DNA of 64,000 nucleotides. Source: Roseibium aggregatum (GTDB lineage Bacteria > Pseudomonadota > Alphaproteobacteria > Rhizobiales > Stappiaceae). Where the stretch lies: positions 62,001 to 126,000 of the forward strand of contig NZ_JABFCZ010000003.1 in the NCBI RefSeq assembly GCF_014692675.1, read 5' to 3'. This document shows positions 35,490-43,957 of the stretch, in pieces. The translations under genes and the position numbers were made by a program. The notes below the pieces were generated by a model. The model searched no databases. It was not told the DNA's origin and saw only the letters and a list, made by a program, of their open reading frames with translations. Within the stretch, counting starts at the first letter, position 1. Each line of letters starts with the position of its first letter.

Positions 35490-36620
35490 TCAGCCCCGTG
35501 TCAGCGTGAGGGTATTATCCGTATCGAGCTTCAGGTGGGAGCCGAAACGCTTGCCCTCGCGGTTCAGAACCCCGCAGATCCATTCCGTATCGTCTTGACT
35601 TGCCCGGTGAAGCCGGAATTTGCGGATCCGGAAGGGGACAAGACGGAGACCTTCAAGCGTTCCGTCTTCCAGCCGGAGCCGGGGCAGATACATGAGCACG
35701 AGATCGCTGCGATAGGTCTCATGGCCCGTGATGCCCTCATAGTCGTTGATGAAGTCGCCGCAGCCGTAAAGGATCAGCTTCTCCTTGTAGACCTCCATGG
35801 CGCGCGGATGATGGGACGAGTGGCCGAAAACGAAGTCGGCGCCGCCCGCATCGATCAGTGCATGGGCGAAGGCAACATGTGCCTCCGGAATGTCATGTCC
35901 CCAGTTGTCGCCCCAGTGCAGCGACATTACGACCACGTCTCCCGGCTGCCTGAGGGTCGACACCTGCGCGGCGATGGTTTCCGCTGTCCGGGCACAGGGA
36001 TTTTCCAGGAAATGGATGCCGGGCCGGGTTTCGCTCGCCGCCGTCTCGGCGGAAACACCGCTTTCCGGAGTGCCGTAGGCAAACACGAGCACACGCCCTT
36101 CGGGCACGGGCAGAATGGCCGGCGCTGCGGCTTCGGCGAGGGTTCGCCCCGCACCGGTCCATTTGATGCCTGCTTCGTCAAGCGTTCTCAGTGTTTCGAG
36201 AAGTCCCTCCCGCTGCCAGTCCATGACGTGGTTGTTGGCAAGCGTACAGCAATCCAGTCCGGCAGCGGTGAGCACCCCGGCATTCGCCGGGTTCATCTTG
36301 TAGTGGATACCTTTCGGGGCAGGCCGTTTCGCCGTGGTGATCGCCGTCTCGAGATTGACGATCCGCAGGTCCGGCGCCCATCGCTCCAGTTCGGCCAGGG
36401 CATCGCCCCAGATGTAGGGGAAACCGACCGGCGCCGGAATCCGCCCGTTCATCTGTTCGGCAAGATGAACGTAGTCGGTTGCCCGTTTGACAAAATGTTC
36501 GTGGAGGCGCGGATCGTCCGGGTGGGGCAGCACCTGGTCGATGCCGCGACCGGTCATCACGTCGCCGGCGAGAAACAGCCGGACATGACCGGGCAGACTG
36601 TCCGTCCTCCCGGCCGTCAT
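35490..36620 (-). CDS. CapA-family (poly-gamma-glutamate synthesis-type metallophosphatase) protein
   Basis: 376 aa. Motifs of the PGA_cap metallophosphoesterase fold: LAGDVMTGRGID near residue 17-28, NLETAITT, ANNHVMDW and HWGDNWG, FGHSSHHPRAMEVY. No signal peptide or anchor is apparent, unlike many CapA proteins. It follows the secreted small protein gene by 4 bp on the same strand, so an operon is likely. No capsule genes are in the window, hence the substrate is unknown. Confidence 0.88.
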   Translation of the reverse strand: MTAGRTDSLPGHVRLFLAGDVMTGRGIDQVLPHPDDPRLHEHFVKRATDYVHLAEQMNGRIPAPVGFPYIWGDALAELERWAPDLRIVNLETAITTAKRPAPKGIHYKMNPANAGVLTAAGLDCCTLANNHVMDWQREGLLETLRTLDEAGIKWTGAGRTLAEAAAPAILPVPEGRVLVFAYGTPESGVSAETAASETRPGIHFLENPCARTAETIAAQVSTLRQPGDVVVMSLHWGDNWGHDIPEAHVAFAHALIDAGGADFVFGHSSHHPRAMEVYKEKLILYGCGDFINDYEGITGHETYRSDLVLMYLPRLRLEDGTLEGLRLVPFRIRKFRLHRASQDDTEWICGVLNREGKRFGSHLKLDTDNTLTLTRG

Positions 36621-36624
36621 GTCA

Positions 36625-36978
36625 TTACCGCCGCGGGAACGGATCGCAGCCCGCGTAGGTGGTGAAGTCGAAATAGCCTTGCATGTAGGTTATGAACGTC
36701 TGGCATTCCTGCCGTGTCTGGAAGCAGCCGGCACGCGAGCGAACGATGACGTGTTCAAAGTCGTTGATCCTGCCGCTGACGATCCCCTTCCAGCCGGTCT
36801 TGCCCGCCGCTTCGAAAGCCCTGCAGTCGTACTGGGTGCCGTAGGTCTGGGGAACCTTGGTCGGGTCATAGGTCGGCCCGAAAAGAAGATCCCCGAGAAA
36901 GCCGGCCTGGGCCATTGGAGCGGACGCGGTAAAAGCCATGAACGCGCCTGCCAGAACTGCAGCCATGCGTTTTTTCAT
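36625..36978 (-). CDS. Small exported protein with four cysteines
   Basis: 117 aa from ATG 36978; AGGAG lies about 7 nt upstream. A signal peptide (AAVLAGAFMAFTASAPMAQA-GF) is clear. The mature part contains four Cys (YDCRAFEA, AGCFQTRQECQTF, YAGCDPFP), consistent with two disulfides in the periplasm. No family recognised. It is upstream of the CapA-like gene (4-bp gap) and divergent from a Crp/Fnr-type regulator, which might control it. Confidence 0.75.
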   Translation of the reverse strand: MKKRMAAVLAGAFMAFTASAPMAQAGFLGDLLFGPTYDPTKVPQTYGTQYDCRAFEAAGKTGWKGIVSGRINDFEHVIVRSRAGCFQTRQECQTFITYMQGYFDFTTYAGCDPFPRR

Positions 36979-37145
36979 CGGGGAGCTCCTTGTAAAATGA
37001 CCTGACACCGGTCTTCTCCGATCCTCGTATCATATCGTTCGGACGGTGCATTTGATATATGCCTTGTTTCACGGAAGTCTATGCGATTGCTCGTAAATGA
37101 GGTCTTATCTGTGACCGGAAAGGAACAGGGGGCGGGATTTCTGAA

Positions 37146-37811
37146 ATGATCGATGCAGCGGTGATAGACCGGCTTTGCCTGTCGGACCTGCCGGAGGGCG
37201 AAAGACGGCACGTGGCCGGGGCCCTGCGTATTGTCGATCTGCCCGCGGGCGCGACGGTTTTTTCACCCGGGGCGGTTTGCGCGGGCTGGATCATGGTCGA
37301 AGAAGGGTCGGTTCGGGTCGTCATGACCTCAGATACCGGCCGAGAGATCCTGCTTTACCGGGTGGCAGCCGGTGAAAGCTGTGTGCTGACGACCGCATGC
37401 CTGTTCGGCGAAGACCCTTACGCGGCAACCGGTGTCACGGAAATGGCGACGCGGGCCATTCTGGTTCCCGCCGCGACCGTGTTCCGGCTGATCGACAGGT
37501 CCGATGCCTTCCGCAAGATGGTGTTCCGGGGCTTCGGTCACCGGATCACCGATATCCTGCACACGATGGAGGATGCGGTCTTCCACCGGCTCGACGCGCG
37601 TCTCGCCGCGCTCCTGCTGGAGCGGGCCGGGGAGGACGGGACCGTGACGGCCACCCAGGCGGAACTGGCCGCCGAACTGGGCTCCGTGCGTGAGGTCGTG
37701 ACCCGGAAACTCGGGAAATTGGCGGACGCCGGCGTCCTTGAGCGTCAGCGCGGCACCATTCGGGTGATGAAACCGCAGGCACTCCACCGGATGCGGCAGA
37801 TCAGCGATTAG
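37146..37811 (+). CDS. Crp/Fnr family transcriptional regulator
   Basis: 221 aa. N-terminal cyclic-nucleotide-type sensor barrel (ATVFSPGAVCAGWIMVEEGSVRVVM) and a C-terminal Crp-type helix-turn-helix (TQAELAAELGSVREVVTRKLGKLADAGVLERQRGTIRV). It lacks the N-terminal Cys cluster of Fnr, so an Fe-S oxygen sensor is unlikely; a haem or other ligand is possible. A DUF2892 gene follows, and a perfect palindrome lies between the two, so this regulator probably controls it. It is divergent from the small exported protein gene. Confidence 0.9.
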   Translation: MIDAAVIDRLCLSDLPEGERRHVAGALRIVDLPAGATVFSPGAVCAGWIMVEEGSVRVVMTSDTGREILLYRVAAGESCVLTTACLFGEDPYAATGVTEMATRAILVPAATVFRLIDRSDAFRKMVFRGFGHRITDILHTMEDAVFHRLDARLAALLLERAGEDGTVTATQAELAAELGSVREVVTRKLGKLADAGVLERQRGTIRVMKPQALHRMRQISD

Positions 37812-37826
37812 AAATTCCCTTTGCGG

Positions 37827-37839
37827 GTGACTAAGTCAC
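37827..37839. promoter_or_regulatory. Palindrome GTGACT-A-AGTCAC upstream of DUF2892 gene
   Basis: A perfect 6-bp-arm dyad, starting 15 bp after the Crp/Fnr-type stop codon and 94 bp before the DUF2892 start. The TGA...TCA core is like Crp/Fnr-family half sites, although the spacing is short. Confidence 0.5.
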
Positions 37840-37932
37840 AGACCCTTATTCAAAAACCGGATAGGCATGAGCCATAACGGCGGGGGCGGATCTGTTCGGT
37901 CCGGGCCCGGCTCAGTCAAGAGGGTCTTCACG

Positions 37933-38130
37933 ATGAAAAACATGGGTTCTGTCGACCGCATCCTGCGTCTCATTGTCGGGATCGCATTGGTGCTCTTTGC
38001 CATTTTCGGCCCGGCCGATATCACCTGGAAATGGGTTGCCTGGATCGGCGTTGTTCCGATCGTCACCGCCCTGATCGGCTGGTGTCCGGCCTATACGGTG
38101 CTGGGCATCAAGACCTGCAAGTCCGTCTGA
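37933..38130 (+). CDS. DUF2892 inner-membrane protein
   Basis: 65 aa from ATG 37933, with GAGGG upstream. Two hydrophobic segments (LRLIVGIALVLFAIFGPADI and WIGVVPIVTALIGWCPAYTVLGI) make the YgaP-like membrane domain; GWCPAYTVLGIKTC is the family's C-terminal signature. It lacks the rhodanese domain of YgaP. The gene follows the Crp/Fnr-type regulator, a common pairing in proteobacteria. Function may relate to sulfur or redox stress, but no evidence here decides. Confidence 0.85.
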   Translation: MKNMGSVDRILRLIVGIALVLFAIFGPADITWKWVAWIGVVPIVTALIGWCPAYTVLGIKTCKSV

Positions 38131-38149
38131 GAACGGACGGCCTGTCAGC

Positions 38150-38180
38150 CTGACGCACAGAGGCATAAGCCTCTCGTCAG
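38150..38180 (+). terminator. Hairpin downstream of DUF2892 gene
   Basis: CTGACG...CGTCAG enclosing GAGGC-ATAA-GCCTC, followed by GGTTT. It is a two-part stem. The T tract is short. Confidence 0.5.
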
Positions 38181-38308
38181 GGTTTGAGTGGCCCCATCCC
38201 GCGGACCGGTCGGCCCGCGGAAACGCCTGTCAACTTGCTCTGACGGGCCGAAGCCAGCGCCTGCGGCCCCACCACTCGGCGCTGGCTCTCTTTCGCGAAA
38301 TTCCGCCG

Positions 38309-40393
38309 TCAGGCCTTTCCCGCCACCATCAGCGCAAAGGCCTGGACGAGCGCGACTTCCTTCAGGCTTTCGAAACGGCCGGATGCGCCGCCGTGGCCGG
38401 CCTCCATGTTCGTCTTCAGCATCAAGACGCTGTCGCCGGTCTTTTTGGCGCGCAGCTTGGCGACCCATTTCGCCGGCTCCCAGTAGGTGACACGGGGATC
38501 GGTCAGGCCGCCGACGGCGAAGATCGCCGGATAGTCCTTAGCCTCCACATTGTCGTAAGGAGAATAGGAGGCGATGTACTTGTAGGCCGCTTCATCGGTG
38601 ATCGGATTGCCCCATTCGGGCCATTCCGGCGGGGTGAGCGGCAAGGTGTCGTCGAGCATCGTGGCAAGGACGTCGACAAAGGGCACTTCCGCAATGATGC
38701 CGGCGAATTTCTCCGGCGCCATATTGGCGACAGCCCCCACCAGCTGCCCCCCGGCGGATCCTCCCTGCGCGATGATCCGGTCGTGGGAGGTGAATGTCTC
38801 CGCCACAAGGTGATCGGCCGCCGCGATGAAGTCGGTGAAGGTGTTCTTCTTGTTTTCCCGCCGGCCGGCCTTGTACCAGGCGAAGCCCTTGTCCTTGCCG
38901 CCGCGGATATGGGCAATGGCATAGACGAAGCCCCGGTCCACGAGCGACAGGGCGCCGGTGCTGAAGCTTGCGGGAATGGACATGCCGTAAGCGCCGTAGC
39001 CGTAAAGCAGGCAGGGCGCGGAGCCATCGAGCGGCGTATCCTTGTGATAAAGCAGGGACACCGGCACGGTCTCGCCGTCCGCCGCAGGCGCATGCAGCCG
39101 GCGCGTGACATAGTCCTCCGGATTGTGCCCGGACGGCACTTCCTGTTCCTTGCGCAAGGTCCGCTCTCGGGTTTCGACATTGTAGTCGTAGACCCGCGAC
39201 GGCGTGGTCATGGACGAATAGGAAAAGCGGATCTCGGTCGTGTCGAACTCATAGCCGCCGCTGAGCCCGAGCGAATAGGCTTCCTCGTCGAAGGCGATCC
39301 GGTGCTCGATATTGTCCGCCAGCCGGTGGATGACGATCCGCGGCAGGCCGTCCTCGCGTTCGAGCCGGACCATGAAGGTCTTGTAGACGTCATGGGACAG
39401 GATCAGCCGGCCCGGCTTGTGGGGCACGAGATCGGTCCAGAACTCCCGGCCCGGCGTCGCCTTCGGCGCGGTCACGATCTTGAAGTCTTCCGCTCCGTCG
39501 ACGTTGGTCAGGATATAGTAGAGGTCGCCGTTGTCTTCGACGGAGTATTCGACTCCGGTGTCGCGCGCTGCGATCAGGTGCGGCGGATCCAGCGGGCTGT
39601 GGGCCGAAATCGTCCGGACCTCCGAGGTCTCGTGATCGTGGATATGAACCAGGACCGTGTCGCCCGACTGCGTCTTGCCGACGCTCATGAAGAAGCCCGG
39701 ATCCTGTTCCTCATAGACGAGGACATCGGTGGCCGGATCTTTGCCGATTTCGTGGCGATACAGCTTCGACGGACGATGGTTCTGGTCCTGGCGGACATAG
39801 AACAGATACTTGCCGTCCGCGGAAAAGACCCCGCCGCCGAACGTATCCTTGAGGTCGTAGTCCGCATCCTTGCCCGTCGTCAGGTCGCGCAGGCGCAGGG
39901 TGTAGAATTCCGAGCCCTTGTCATCGAAGGACCAGGCGAACATCCCGTGGTCGGTGGAATGGCTCGCGCCCGCGATCCGGAAATAGGCCTTGCCTTCCGC
40001 TTCCTTGTCGCCGTCCAGCAGCAGCGTCTCGTCCGACCCGTCCCGGCTGGTCCGCACGAATTGCGGATGCTGGCCGCCGGTGACGTATTTGATGCCGTAG
40101 GCATATGGCCCGTCGGGGGAGGGCACGGAACTGTCGTCTTCCTTGATCCGTCCGCGCATTTCCGCATAGAGCGTGTCCTGCAAGGCCTCGGTCGGCGCCA
40201 TGATGGCTTTCTGATAGGCGTTCTCCGCCTCCAGGTAGGCGCGGATGTCGGCATTCAGAACCGACGGGTCGCGCATGACCTCCTGCCAGTTGTCATCCCG
40301 CAACCAGGCATAGTCGTCCTGGCGTTTGATTCCGTGGGTTTCAAGGGTGAGAGGCCGCGCTTCGGCGCGCGGAGGAAAAGGCATTTTTGTCAT
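38309..40393 (-). CDS. ptrB: Oligopeptidase B (S9 prolyl oligopeptidase family)
   Basis: 694 aa, family length. An N-terminal beta-propeller is followed by the alpha/beta-hydrolase domain. The catalytic Ser is in GGSAGGQL (about residue 530), Asp in GGLTDPRV and His in EAGHGGASGR. WLRDDNWQEV and YAWLRD match S9A N-termini. No signal peptide is seen, so it is cytoplasmic. It cleaves after basic residues in short peptides. It stands alone, convergent with the DUF2892 gene. Confidence 0.93.
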   Translation of the reverse strand: MTKMPFPPRAEARPLTLETHGIKRQDDYAWLRDDNWQEVMRDPSVLNADIRAYLEAENAYQKAIMAPTEALQDTLYAEMRGRIKEDDSSVPSPDGPYAYGIKYVTGGQHPQFVRTSRDGSDETLLLDGDKEAEGKAYFRIAGASHSTDHGMFAWSFDDKGSEFYTLRLRDLTTGKDADYDLKDTFGGGVFSADGKYLFYVRQDQNHRPSKLYRHEIGKDPATDVLVYEEQDPGFFMSVGKTQSGDTVLVHIHDHETSEVRTISAHSPLDPPHLIAARDTGVEYSVEDNGDLYYILTNVDGAEDFKIVTAPKATPGREFWTDLVPHKPGRLILSHDVYKTFMVRLEREDGLPRIVIHRLADNIEHRIAFDEEAYSLGLSGGYEFDTTEIRFSYSSMTTPSRVYDYNVETRERTLRKEQEVPSGHNPEDYVTRRLHAPAADGETVPVSLLYHKDTPLDGSAPCLLYGYGAYGMSIPASFSTGALSLVDRGFVYAIAHIRGGKDKGFAWYKAGRRENKKNTFTDFIAAADHLVAETFTSHDRIIAQGGSAGGQLVGAVANMAPEKFAGIIAEVPFVDVLATMLDDTLPLTPPEWPEWGNPITDEAAYKYIASYSPYDNVEAKDYPAIFAVGGLTDPRVTYWEPAKWVAKLRAKKTGDSVLMLKTNMEAGHGGASGRFESLKEVALVQAFALMVAGKA

Positions 40394-40476
40394 GATCCCG
40401 AGGTAGGGTTTTCCGGCGAAGAAGGCAAGGGGAACGGTTCACAGACCAAGCCGGATGGCCCGTTATGGAATTCCGA

Positions 40477-40489
40477 TTGCAAAGTGCAA
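40477..40489. promoter_or_regulatory. HxlR operator candidate A
   Basis: TTGCA-AAG-TGCAA, a perfect 5-bp-arm dyad. A second copy, TTGCA-ATA-TGCAA, lies 37 bp downstream, between this site and the hxlR-type start. Confidence 0.6.
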
Positions 40490-40513
40490 TCAGAATCCGT
40501 TAGATTTATCCAG

Positions 40514-40526
40514 TTGCAATATGCAA
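40514..40526. promoter_or_regulatory. HxlR operator candidate B
   Basis: TTGCA-ATA-TGCAA. It overlaps the in-frame ATG at 40521, which argues that the true start is ATG 40545. Confidence 0.6.
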
Positions 40527-40544
40527 TTGGATTGGCGGGCGGCG

Positions 40545-41045
40545 ATGGATCAGCGTTCTGGATGTCCGATAAACCTGGCAACGGAAATGCTCGGCGATCG
40601 CTGGAGCATGGTCATCTTGCGCGACGTGATGTTCGGAGACCGGCGCACTTTTACGGACATCCTCAACAATTCCCTTGAGGGGGTCGCAACCAACATTCTT
40701 GCCAGCCGGCTGAAAAAGCTGGTCGTGGATGACATGCTGACGGGCAAACCCGATCCAAATCACAAGCAACGCACAATCTACAGCCTGACCGAGAAGTCCA
40801 TCGCGCTGCTGCCGGCGTTGATCGCCCTCGGTGCCTGGGGGAGGCGTTTCCTGCCGGCGACGCCGGAGCTGACGATCCGAAACCAACTGCTCGAAGAAGG
40901 CGGGCCGGAACTGCAGGAGGCCTTCATGGCCGAATTGCGCGAGCGGCATCTCGGCGTTCCGAACCCCCGGGAAGGCCCGTCGGTGTCGGCACAAATGCAG
41001 GCGGCCTATGAGACGGCAGTAGCCCGCACGCAGAAAGACATCTGA
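40545..41045 (+). CDS. HxlR family transcriptional regulator
   Basis: 166 aa from ATG 40545. The HxlR winged helix begins at CPINLATEMLGDRWSMVILRDVMFGDRRTFTDIL with the family's single Cys; NILASRLKKLVVDDMLTGKPDP follows. The C-terminal 70 residues form an extra helical region. ATG 40521 is less likely because it lies inside an operator-like dyad. A YciI gene starts 12 bp after its stop and is surely co-transcribed. Two identical-pattern dyads upstream suggest autoregulation. Confidence 0.88.
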   Translation: MDQRSGCPINLATEMLGDRWSMVILRDVMFGDRRTFTDILNNSLEGVATNILASRLKKLVVDDMLTGKPDPNHKQRTIYSLTEKSIALLPALIALGAWGRRFLPATPELTIRNQLLEEGGPELQEAFMAELRERHLGVPNPREGPSVSAQMQAAYETAVARTQKDI

Positions 41046-41057
41046 AAGGAGGCTAAA

Positions 41058-41381
41058 ATGCCGAAATTCCTGACCATCGGATATGGCGACCGGGCCGGAT
41101 ACGACCGCACCTCGCAACCGGTCCGCGACGCCGCCCATGCGCAGGACGCAAAACTGCGTTCAGAGGGCGCGCTGATAGGAATCGCCGGAACGCCGGTGCA
41201 GGTGCGCAATCCCGAAGCCGCGGGTACGGAAACGCGGGAGGGCCCATTCATGTCGTCGACCCTGCCGGTAGCCGGTTTCGCCGTCATCGAGGCGGCCGAC
41301 CTCGCGGAGGCGGTCGAGAAGGCCTCGGGCGTTCCCTGTGCGGTTGCGCATGGTGTCGTCGAAGTGTGGCCGTTGGAGTAG
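41058..41381 (+). CDS. YciI-like (YCII-related) protein
   Basis: 107 aa. The alpha/beta barrel pattern of YCII-related proteins is visible: FLTIGYGDRAGYDRT at the start, and GFAVIEAADLAEAVEKASGVPCA at the end, where the conserved acidic/His region is found. AAAGGAGG precedes ATG 41058. It lies in an operon with the HxlR-type regulator. Such proteins may act as small hydrolases or dehydrochlorinases, but activity is mostly unproven. Confidence 0.85.
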   Translation: MPKFLTIGYGDRAGYDRTSQPVRDAAHAQDAKLRSEGALIGIAGTPVQVRNPEAAGTETREGPFMSSTLPVAGFAVIEAADLAEAVEKASGVPCAVAHGVVEVWPLE

Positions 41382-41478
41382 GCAACTGGCTTCTCAGGAA
41401 TAATTCCTGCAAATTGTTGCGGGGCGCGGGATCAGTAGCGCCGCGAAATTTATTTCCCGGGTCGGCAAGGAGAAACGA

Positions 41479-41838
41479 ATGCCTACTTTCCTGCCCAGAT
41501 TTCGGCGCCTGCTGAATTGGATCCGCGACGAGTGGTACAAGACTCCGCTTCGCTACGCCGTCGGCATCCTGATTCTCGTCCTGATCGGCGGGATGTTCTT
41601 CTATCACAGGGTCGAAGGCTGGAGCCTGTTCGACAGCCTGTATTTCTCGATCATCACGCTGGCGACCGTCGGTTATGGCGACTTCTCGCCCCGGACCGAC
41701 GTGGGCAAGCTCTTCACCATGGTTTATGTCTTCGTCGGCATCGGGCTCTTCGTCGGTGTGGCGACCGCAATCGCGCAGCGCTATAGCCAGCCGCATCACA
41801 AGCCGCACAAGAATGACGGGAACGACAAAGAGACTTAA
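41479..41838 (+). CDS. Two-TM potassium channel (Ion_trans_2)
   Basis: 119 aa. Two membrane segments (YAVGILILVLIGGMFFY and FTMVYVFVGIGLFVGVATAI) flank a pore loop with the K+ selectivity filter TVGYGD at about residues 63-68. There is no regulatory RCK domain; the C-terminus is short and His/Lys-rich. It resembles small bacterial KcsA-like channels. AAGGAG lies upstream of ATG 41479. It is a single gene. Confidence 0.9.
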   Translation: MPTFLPRFRRLLNWIRDEWYKTPLRYAVGILILVLIGGMFFYHRVEGWSLFDSLYFSIITLATVGYGDFSPRTDVGKLFTMVYVFVGIGLFVGVATAIAQRYSQPHHKPHKNDGNDKET

Positions 41839-41998
41839 GTCCTATGCCACAGCCGTCCTGTCGCTTTATTGCGTGGGATACAAGGGTGACGGGACGCGCA
41901 TCAGCGCGCGGGGGAGCAGATCATAAAATCTGAGTGCACGCTTTTAAGAAATATATAGGATTGCATCATAGAAAAAAACAACTTTACAGGGAGTCTTG

Positions 41999-42550
41999 AT
42001 GCTTAAATATCCTATCGATTATTTCATGATCGTCGTTGTTGGATTTGCGATTGGCTTTGGGACGATGTTTGTGGTCCGTCCCCTGACGCCAAGCGCAGAA
42101 ATCCCGACTTTTAGTGAATTGCAGGAGAAGATTGCCGCAGGTGAGGTCGACCCGGAACCGGAGCCTGCGCAAAGGGGAAGCGTGAGAGCCACCTACACAT
42201 GGCTTGAGGACACTTCCCAATTCTACGACGAAGTCGAGTATCTCATGGAAGCAAATTGTTCCGACCATGCCATGAGGGAATACGGCCGTTTTTTGAGCAG
42301 TCTGGACACGGGTGGTTTCGACCCGGAAACAGGTCGTTTGATCGGAGCAGGGGGGCATCCAATCAACTATTTCACCATGAGGAAACTGGTGAATGCGCTA
42401 CTGCCGCTGCAGCCTCTGGCTTACATGAAGGATGAGTTCGTGCCGGATAATTTCAAGCCGGTGATGCAGAACGTCAGCCGCAAGAAGGACTGGACGACCT
42501 GCAAATTCAACATGCCAATGGCCGCCTTGAGAAGCCTCCTGATGAAATAG
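41999..42550 (+). CDS. Hypothetical protein with an N-terminal membrane anchor
   Basis: 183 aa from ATG 41999, with AGGGAG 5-6 nt upstream. An N-terminal hydrophobic segment (YFMIVVVGFAIGFGTMFVV) is followed by a soluble part containing two Cys (NCSDHAM, TTCKFNM). No family recognised. It is convergent with an MFS gene, 10 bp away, and has AT-rich upstream DNA. Confidence 0.7.
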   Translation: MLKYPIDYFMIVVVGFAIGFGTMFVVRPLTPSAEIPTFSELQEKIAAGEVDPEPEPAQRGSVRATYTWLEDTSQFYDEVEYLMEANCSDHAMREYGRFLSSLDTGGFDPETGRLIGAGGHPINYFTMRKLVNALLPLQPLAYMKDEFVPDNFKPVMQNVSRKKDWTTCKFNMPMAALRSLLMK

Positions 42551-42559
42551 TCGGTGGGA

Positions 42560-43789
42560 TCAGGCGACGGCCGCCCTCGGCCGTCCCTTGAACAGGATGA
42601 AGGTCATGATCGAGATGTTCATGATGTTCCAGCCGATGCCGTTCAGGAAGGCGGCCTGATAGGACCCGGTGAGATCGTAGATCCAGCCGGACATCCAGCC
42701 GCCGAGGGCCATGCCGAGAATGGTCGCCATGATGACGAGCCCGACCCGCTGGCCGGCTTCTCGGGCGGGCAGGTATTCGCGCACGATGATCGCGTAGGAG
42801 GGCACGATCCCGCCCTGGGACAGGCCGAAGATCAGCGACACAAGGTAAAGCGACGCGAGCCCGTTGAAGGGCAGGAACAGGAACAGGGCGAGGCACTGGG
42901 CCACGGAGCTGATCAAGAGGGTTTTGACGCCGCCGATGGCATCGGCCAGGAAGCCGGAAAGAAGCCGGCTGACGACGCCGCCGCCGACCATGATTGCCAG
43001 CATGTCTGCTCCCCGGGCGACCCCGTAGCCGAGGTCGACGCAATAAGAGACGATATGCACCTGCGGCATGGACATGGCGACACAGCAGCCGAGCCCGGCA
43101 AAGATCAGCAGGATCTGGAGCGAACGCGGCGACAGGCCGGCGGAGAGAGCGCCGAATTTTCCCGAGGCCGGCATGTCGGCCGACTTCGCGCTTTCCGGCG
43201 CAGGCCGGCGCAGCATCAGCGCCAGCGGAACCATGGCGACGATGCAGATCGCGGCAATCATGAAATAGGTCGTGCGCCAGTCGTTTGAGCCGAGCGACCA
43301 TTTGATGAAGGACGGCCAGAGCGCGCCGGCGAGATAATTGCCGCAGGCGGCTGCAGCGACTGCAATACCCCGGCGCTTGTTGAACCAGTGGGACAGGTCG
43401 GCGATCAGCGGTCCGAAGGTCGCGCCCGTCCCGGCGCCGACCAGAACCCCCTGCGCCAGGGAAAAGGTCCAGATTCCCGAGGAAAGGCCGGCAAGGGCGA
43501 ATCCGGCGCTCAGGGCAGCAGCCGAGCCGATCACGGGCCAGACGATTCCCCACCGGTCGACCAGACGGCCGACGAAGACATTGCCGGCGGCAAAGCCGAG
43601 CATGGTGAACGTGTAGGATATGGAGGCATCGGCCCGGTCGACGCCGAAATCGGCCTGAACCGCAGGCAGGACGACCACCACGGCCCAGATGCCCGATCCG
43701 CCGAGGGCGGACAACAGTATCGAGATCGCCAGACGGAACCAGGCATAGGCGCCATCCTGGGCATAGGGGTCTGCGTGTGCGGATGTCAT
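42560..43789 (-). CDS. MFS transporter, OFA/monocarboxylate-type
   Basis: 409 aa with about 12 membrane segments. The N-terminal GGSGIWAVVVVLPAVQADFGVDRADASISYTFTM and the internal LIADLSHWFNKRRGIAVAAAACGNYLAGALWP are typical of oxalate:formate-antiporter or monocarboxylate MFS proteins. Substrate unknown. An upstream dyad (ATCTG-CGTAT-CAGAT, 43812-43826) could be an operator. No partner enzymes nearby. Confidence 0.88.
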   Translation of the reverse strand: MTSAHADPYAQDGAYAWFRLAISILLSALGGSGIWAVVVVLPAVQADFGVDRADASISYTFTMLGFAAGNVFVGRLVDRWGIVWPVIGSAAALSAGFALAGLSSGIWTFSLAQGVLVGAGTGATFGPLIADLSHWFNKRRGIAVAAAACGNYLAGALWPSFIKWSLGSNDWRTTYFMIAAICIVAMVPLALMLRRPAPESAKSADMPASGKFGALSAGLSPRSLQILLIFAGLGCCVAMSMPQVHIVSYCVDLGYGVARGADMLAIMVGGGVVSRLLSGFLADAIGGVKTLLISSVAQCLALFLFLPFNGLASLYLVSLIFGLSQGGIVPSYAIIVREYLPAREAGQRVGLVIMATILGMALGGWMSGWIYDLTGSYQAAFLNGIGWNIMNISIMTFILFKGRPRAAVA

Positions 43790-43811
43790 GAGCGGCTCTT
43801 GAAATCGATAT

Positions 43812-43826
43812 ATCTGCGTATCAGAT
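43812..43826. promoter_or_regulatory. Inverted repeat upstream of the MFS gene
   Basis: ATCTG-CGTAT-CAGAT, 23 bp before the start. It is embedded in GATAT-rich DNA. No adjacent regulator gene explains it. Confidence 0.35.
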
Positions 43827-43957
43827 GCCGATATCTCGCACTAATAAAAAACTTTTATACATTCCTCTTACGGCGGGAATGAATGATTTTTTCGTCTGCA
43901 GGGTCCGATGTCCCCGGCAGGAACTGGGCTCCGGCCGGGGCTTCAGAACCGACGGGG

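Noticed and set aside
37830..37850. AAGTCACAGACCCTTATT, similar to the MITE end
   Set aside because: Several mismatches, no partner inverted repeat within 400 bp, and it overlaps the Crp/Fnr-like dyad.
38393..40678. 761-codon open frame on the plus strand
   Set aside because: Antisense shadow of the oligopeptidase B gene, whose catalytic motifs are clear on the minus strand.
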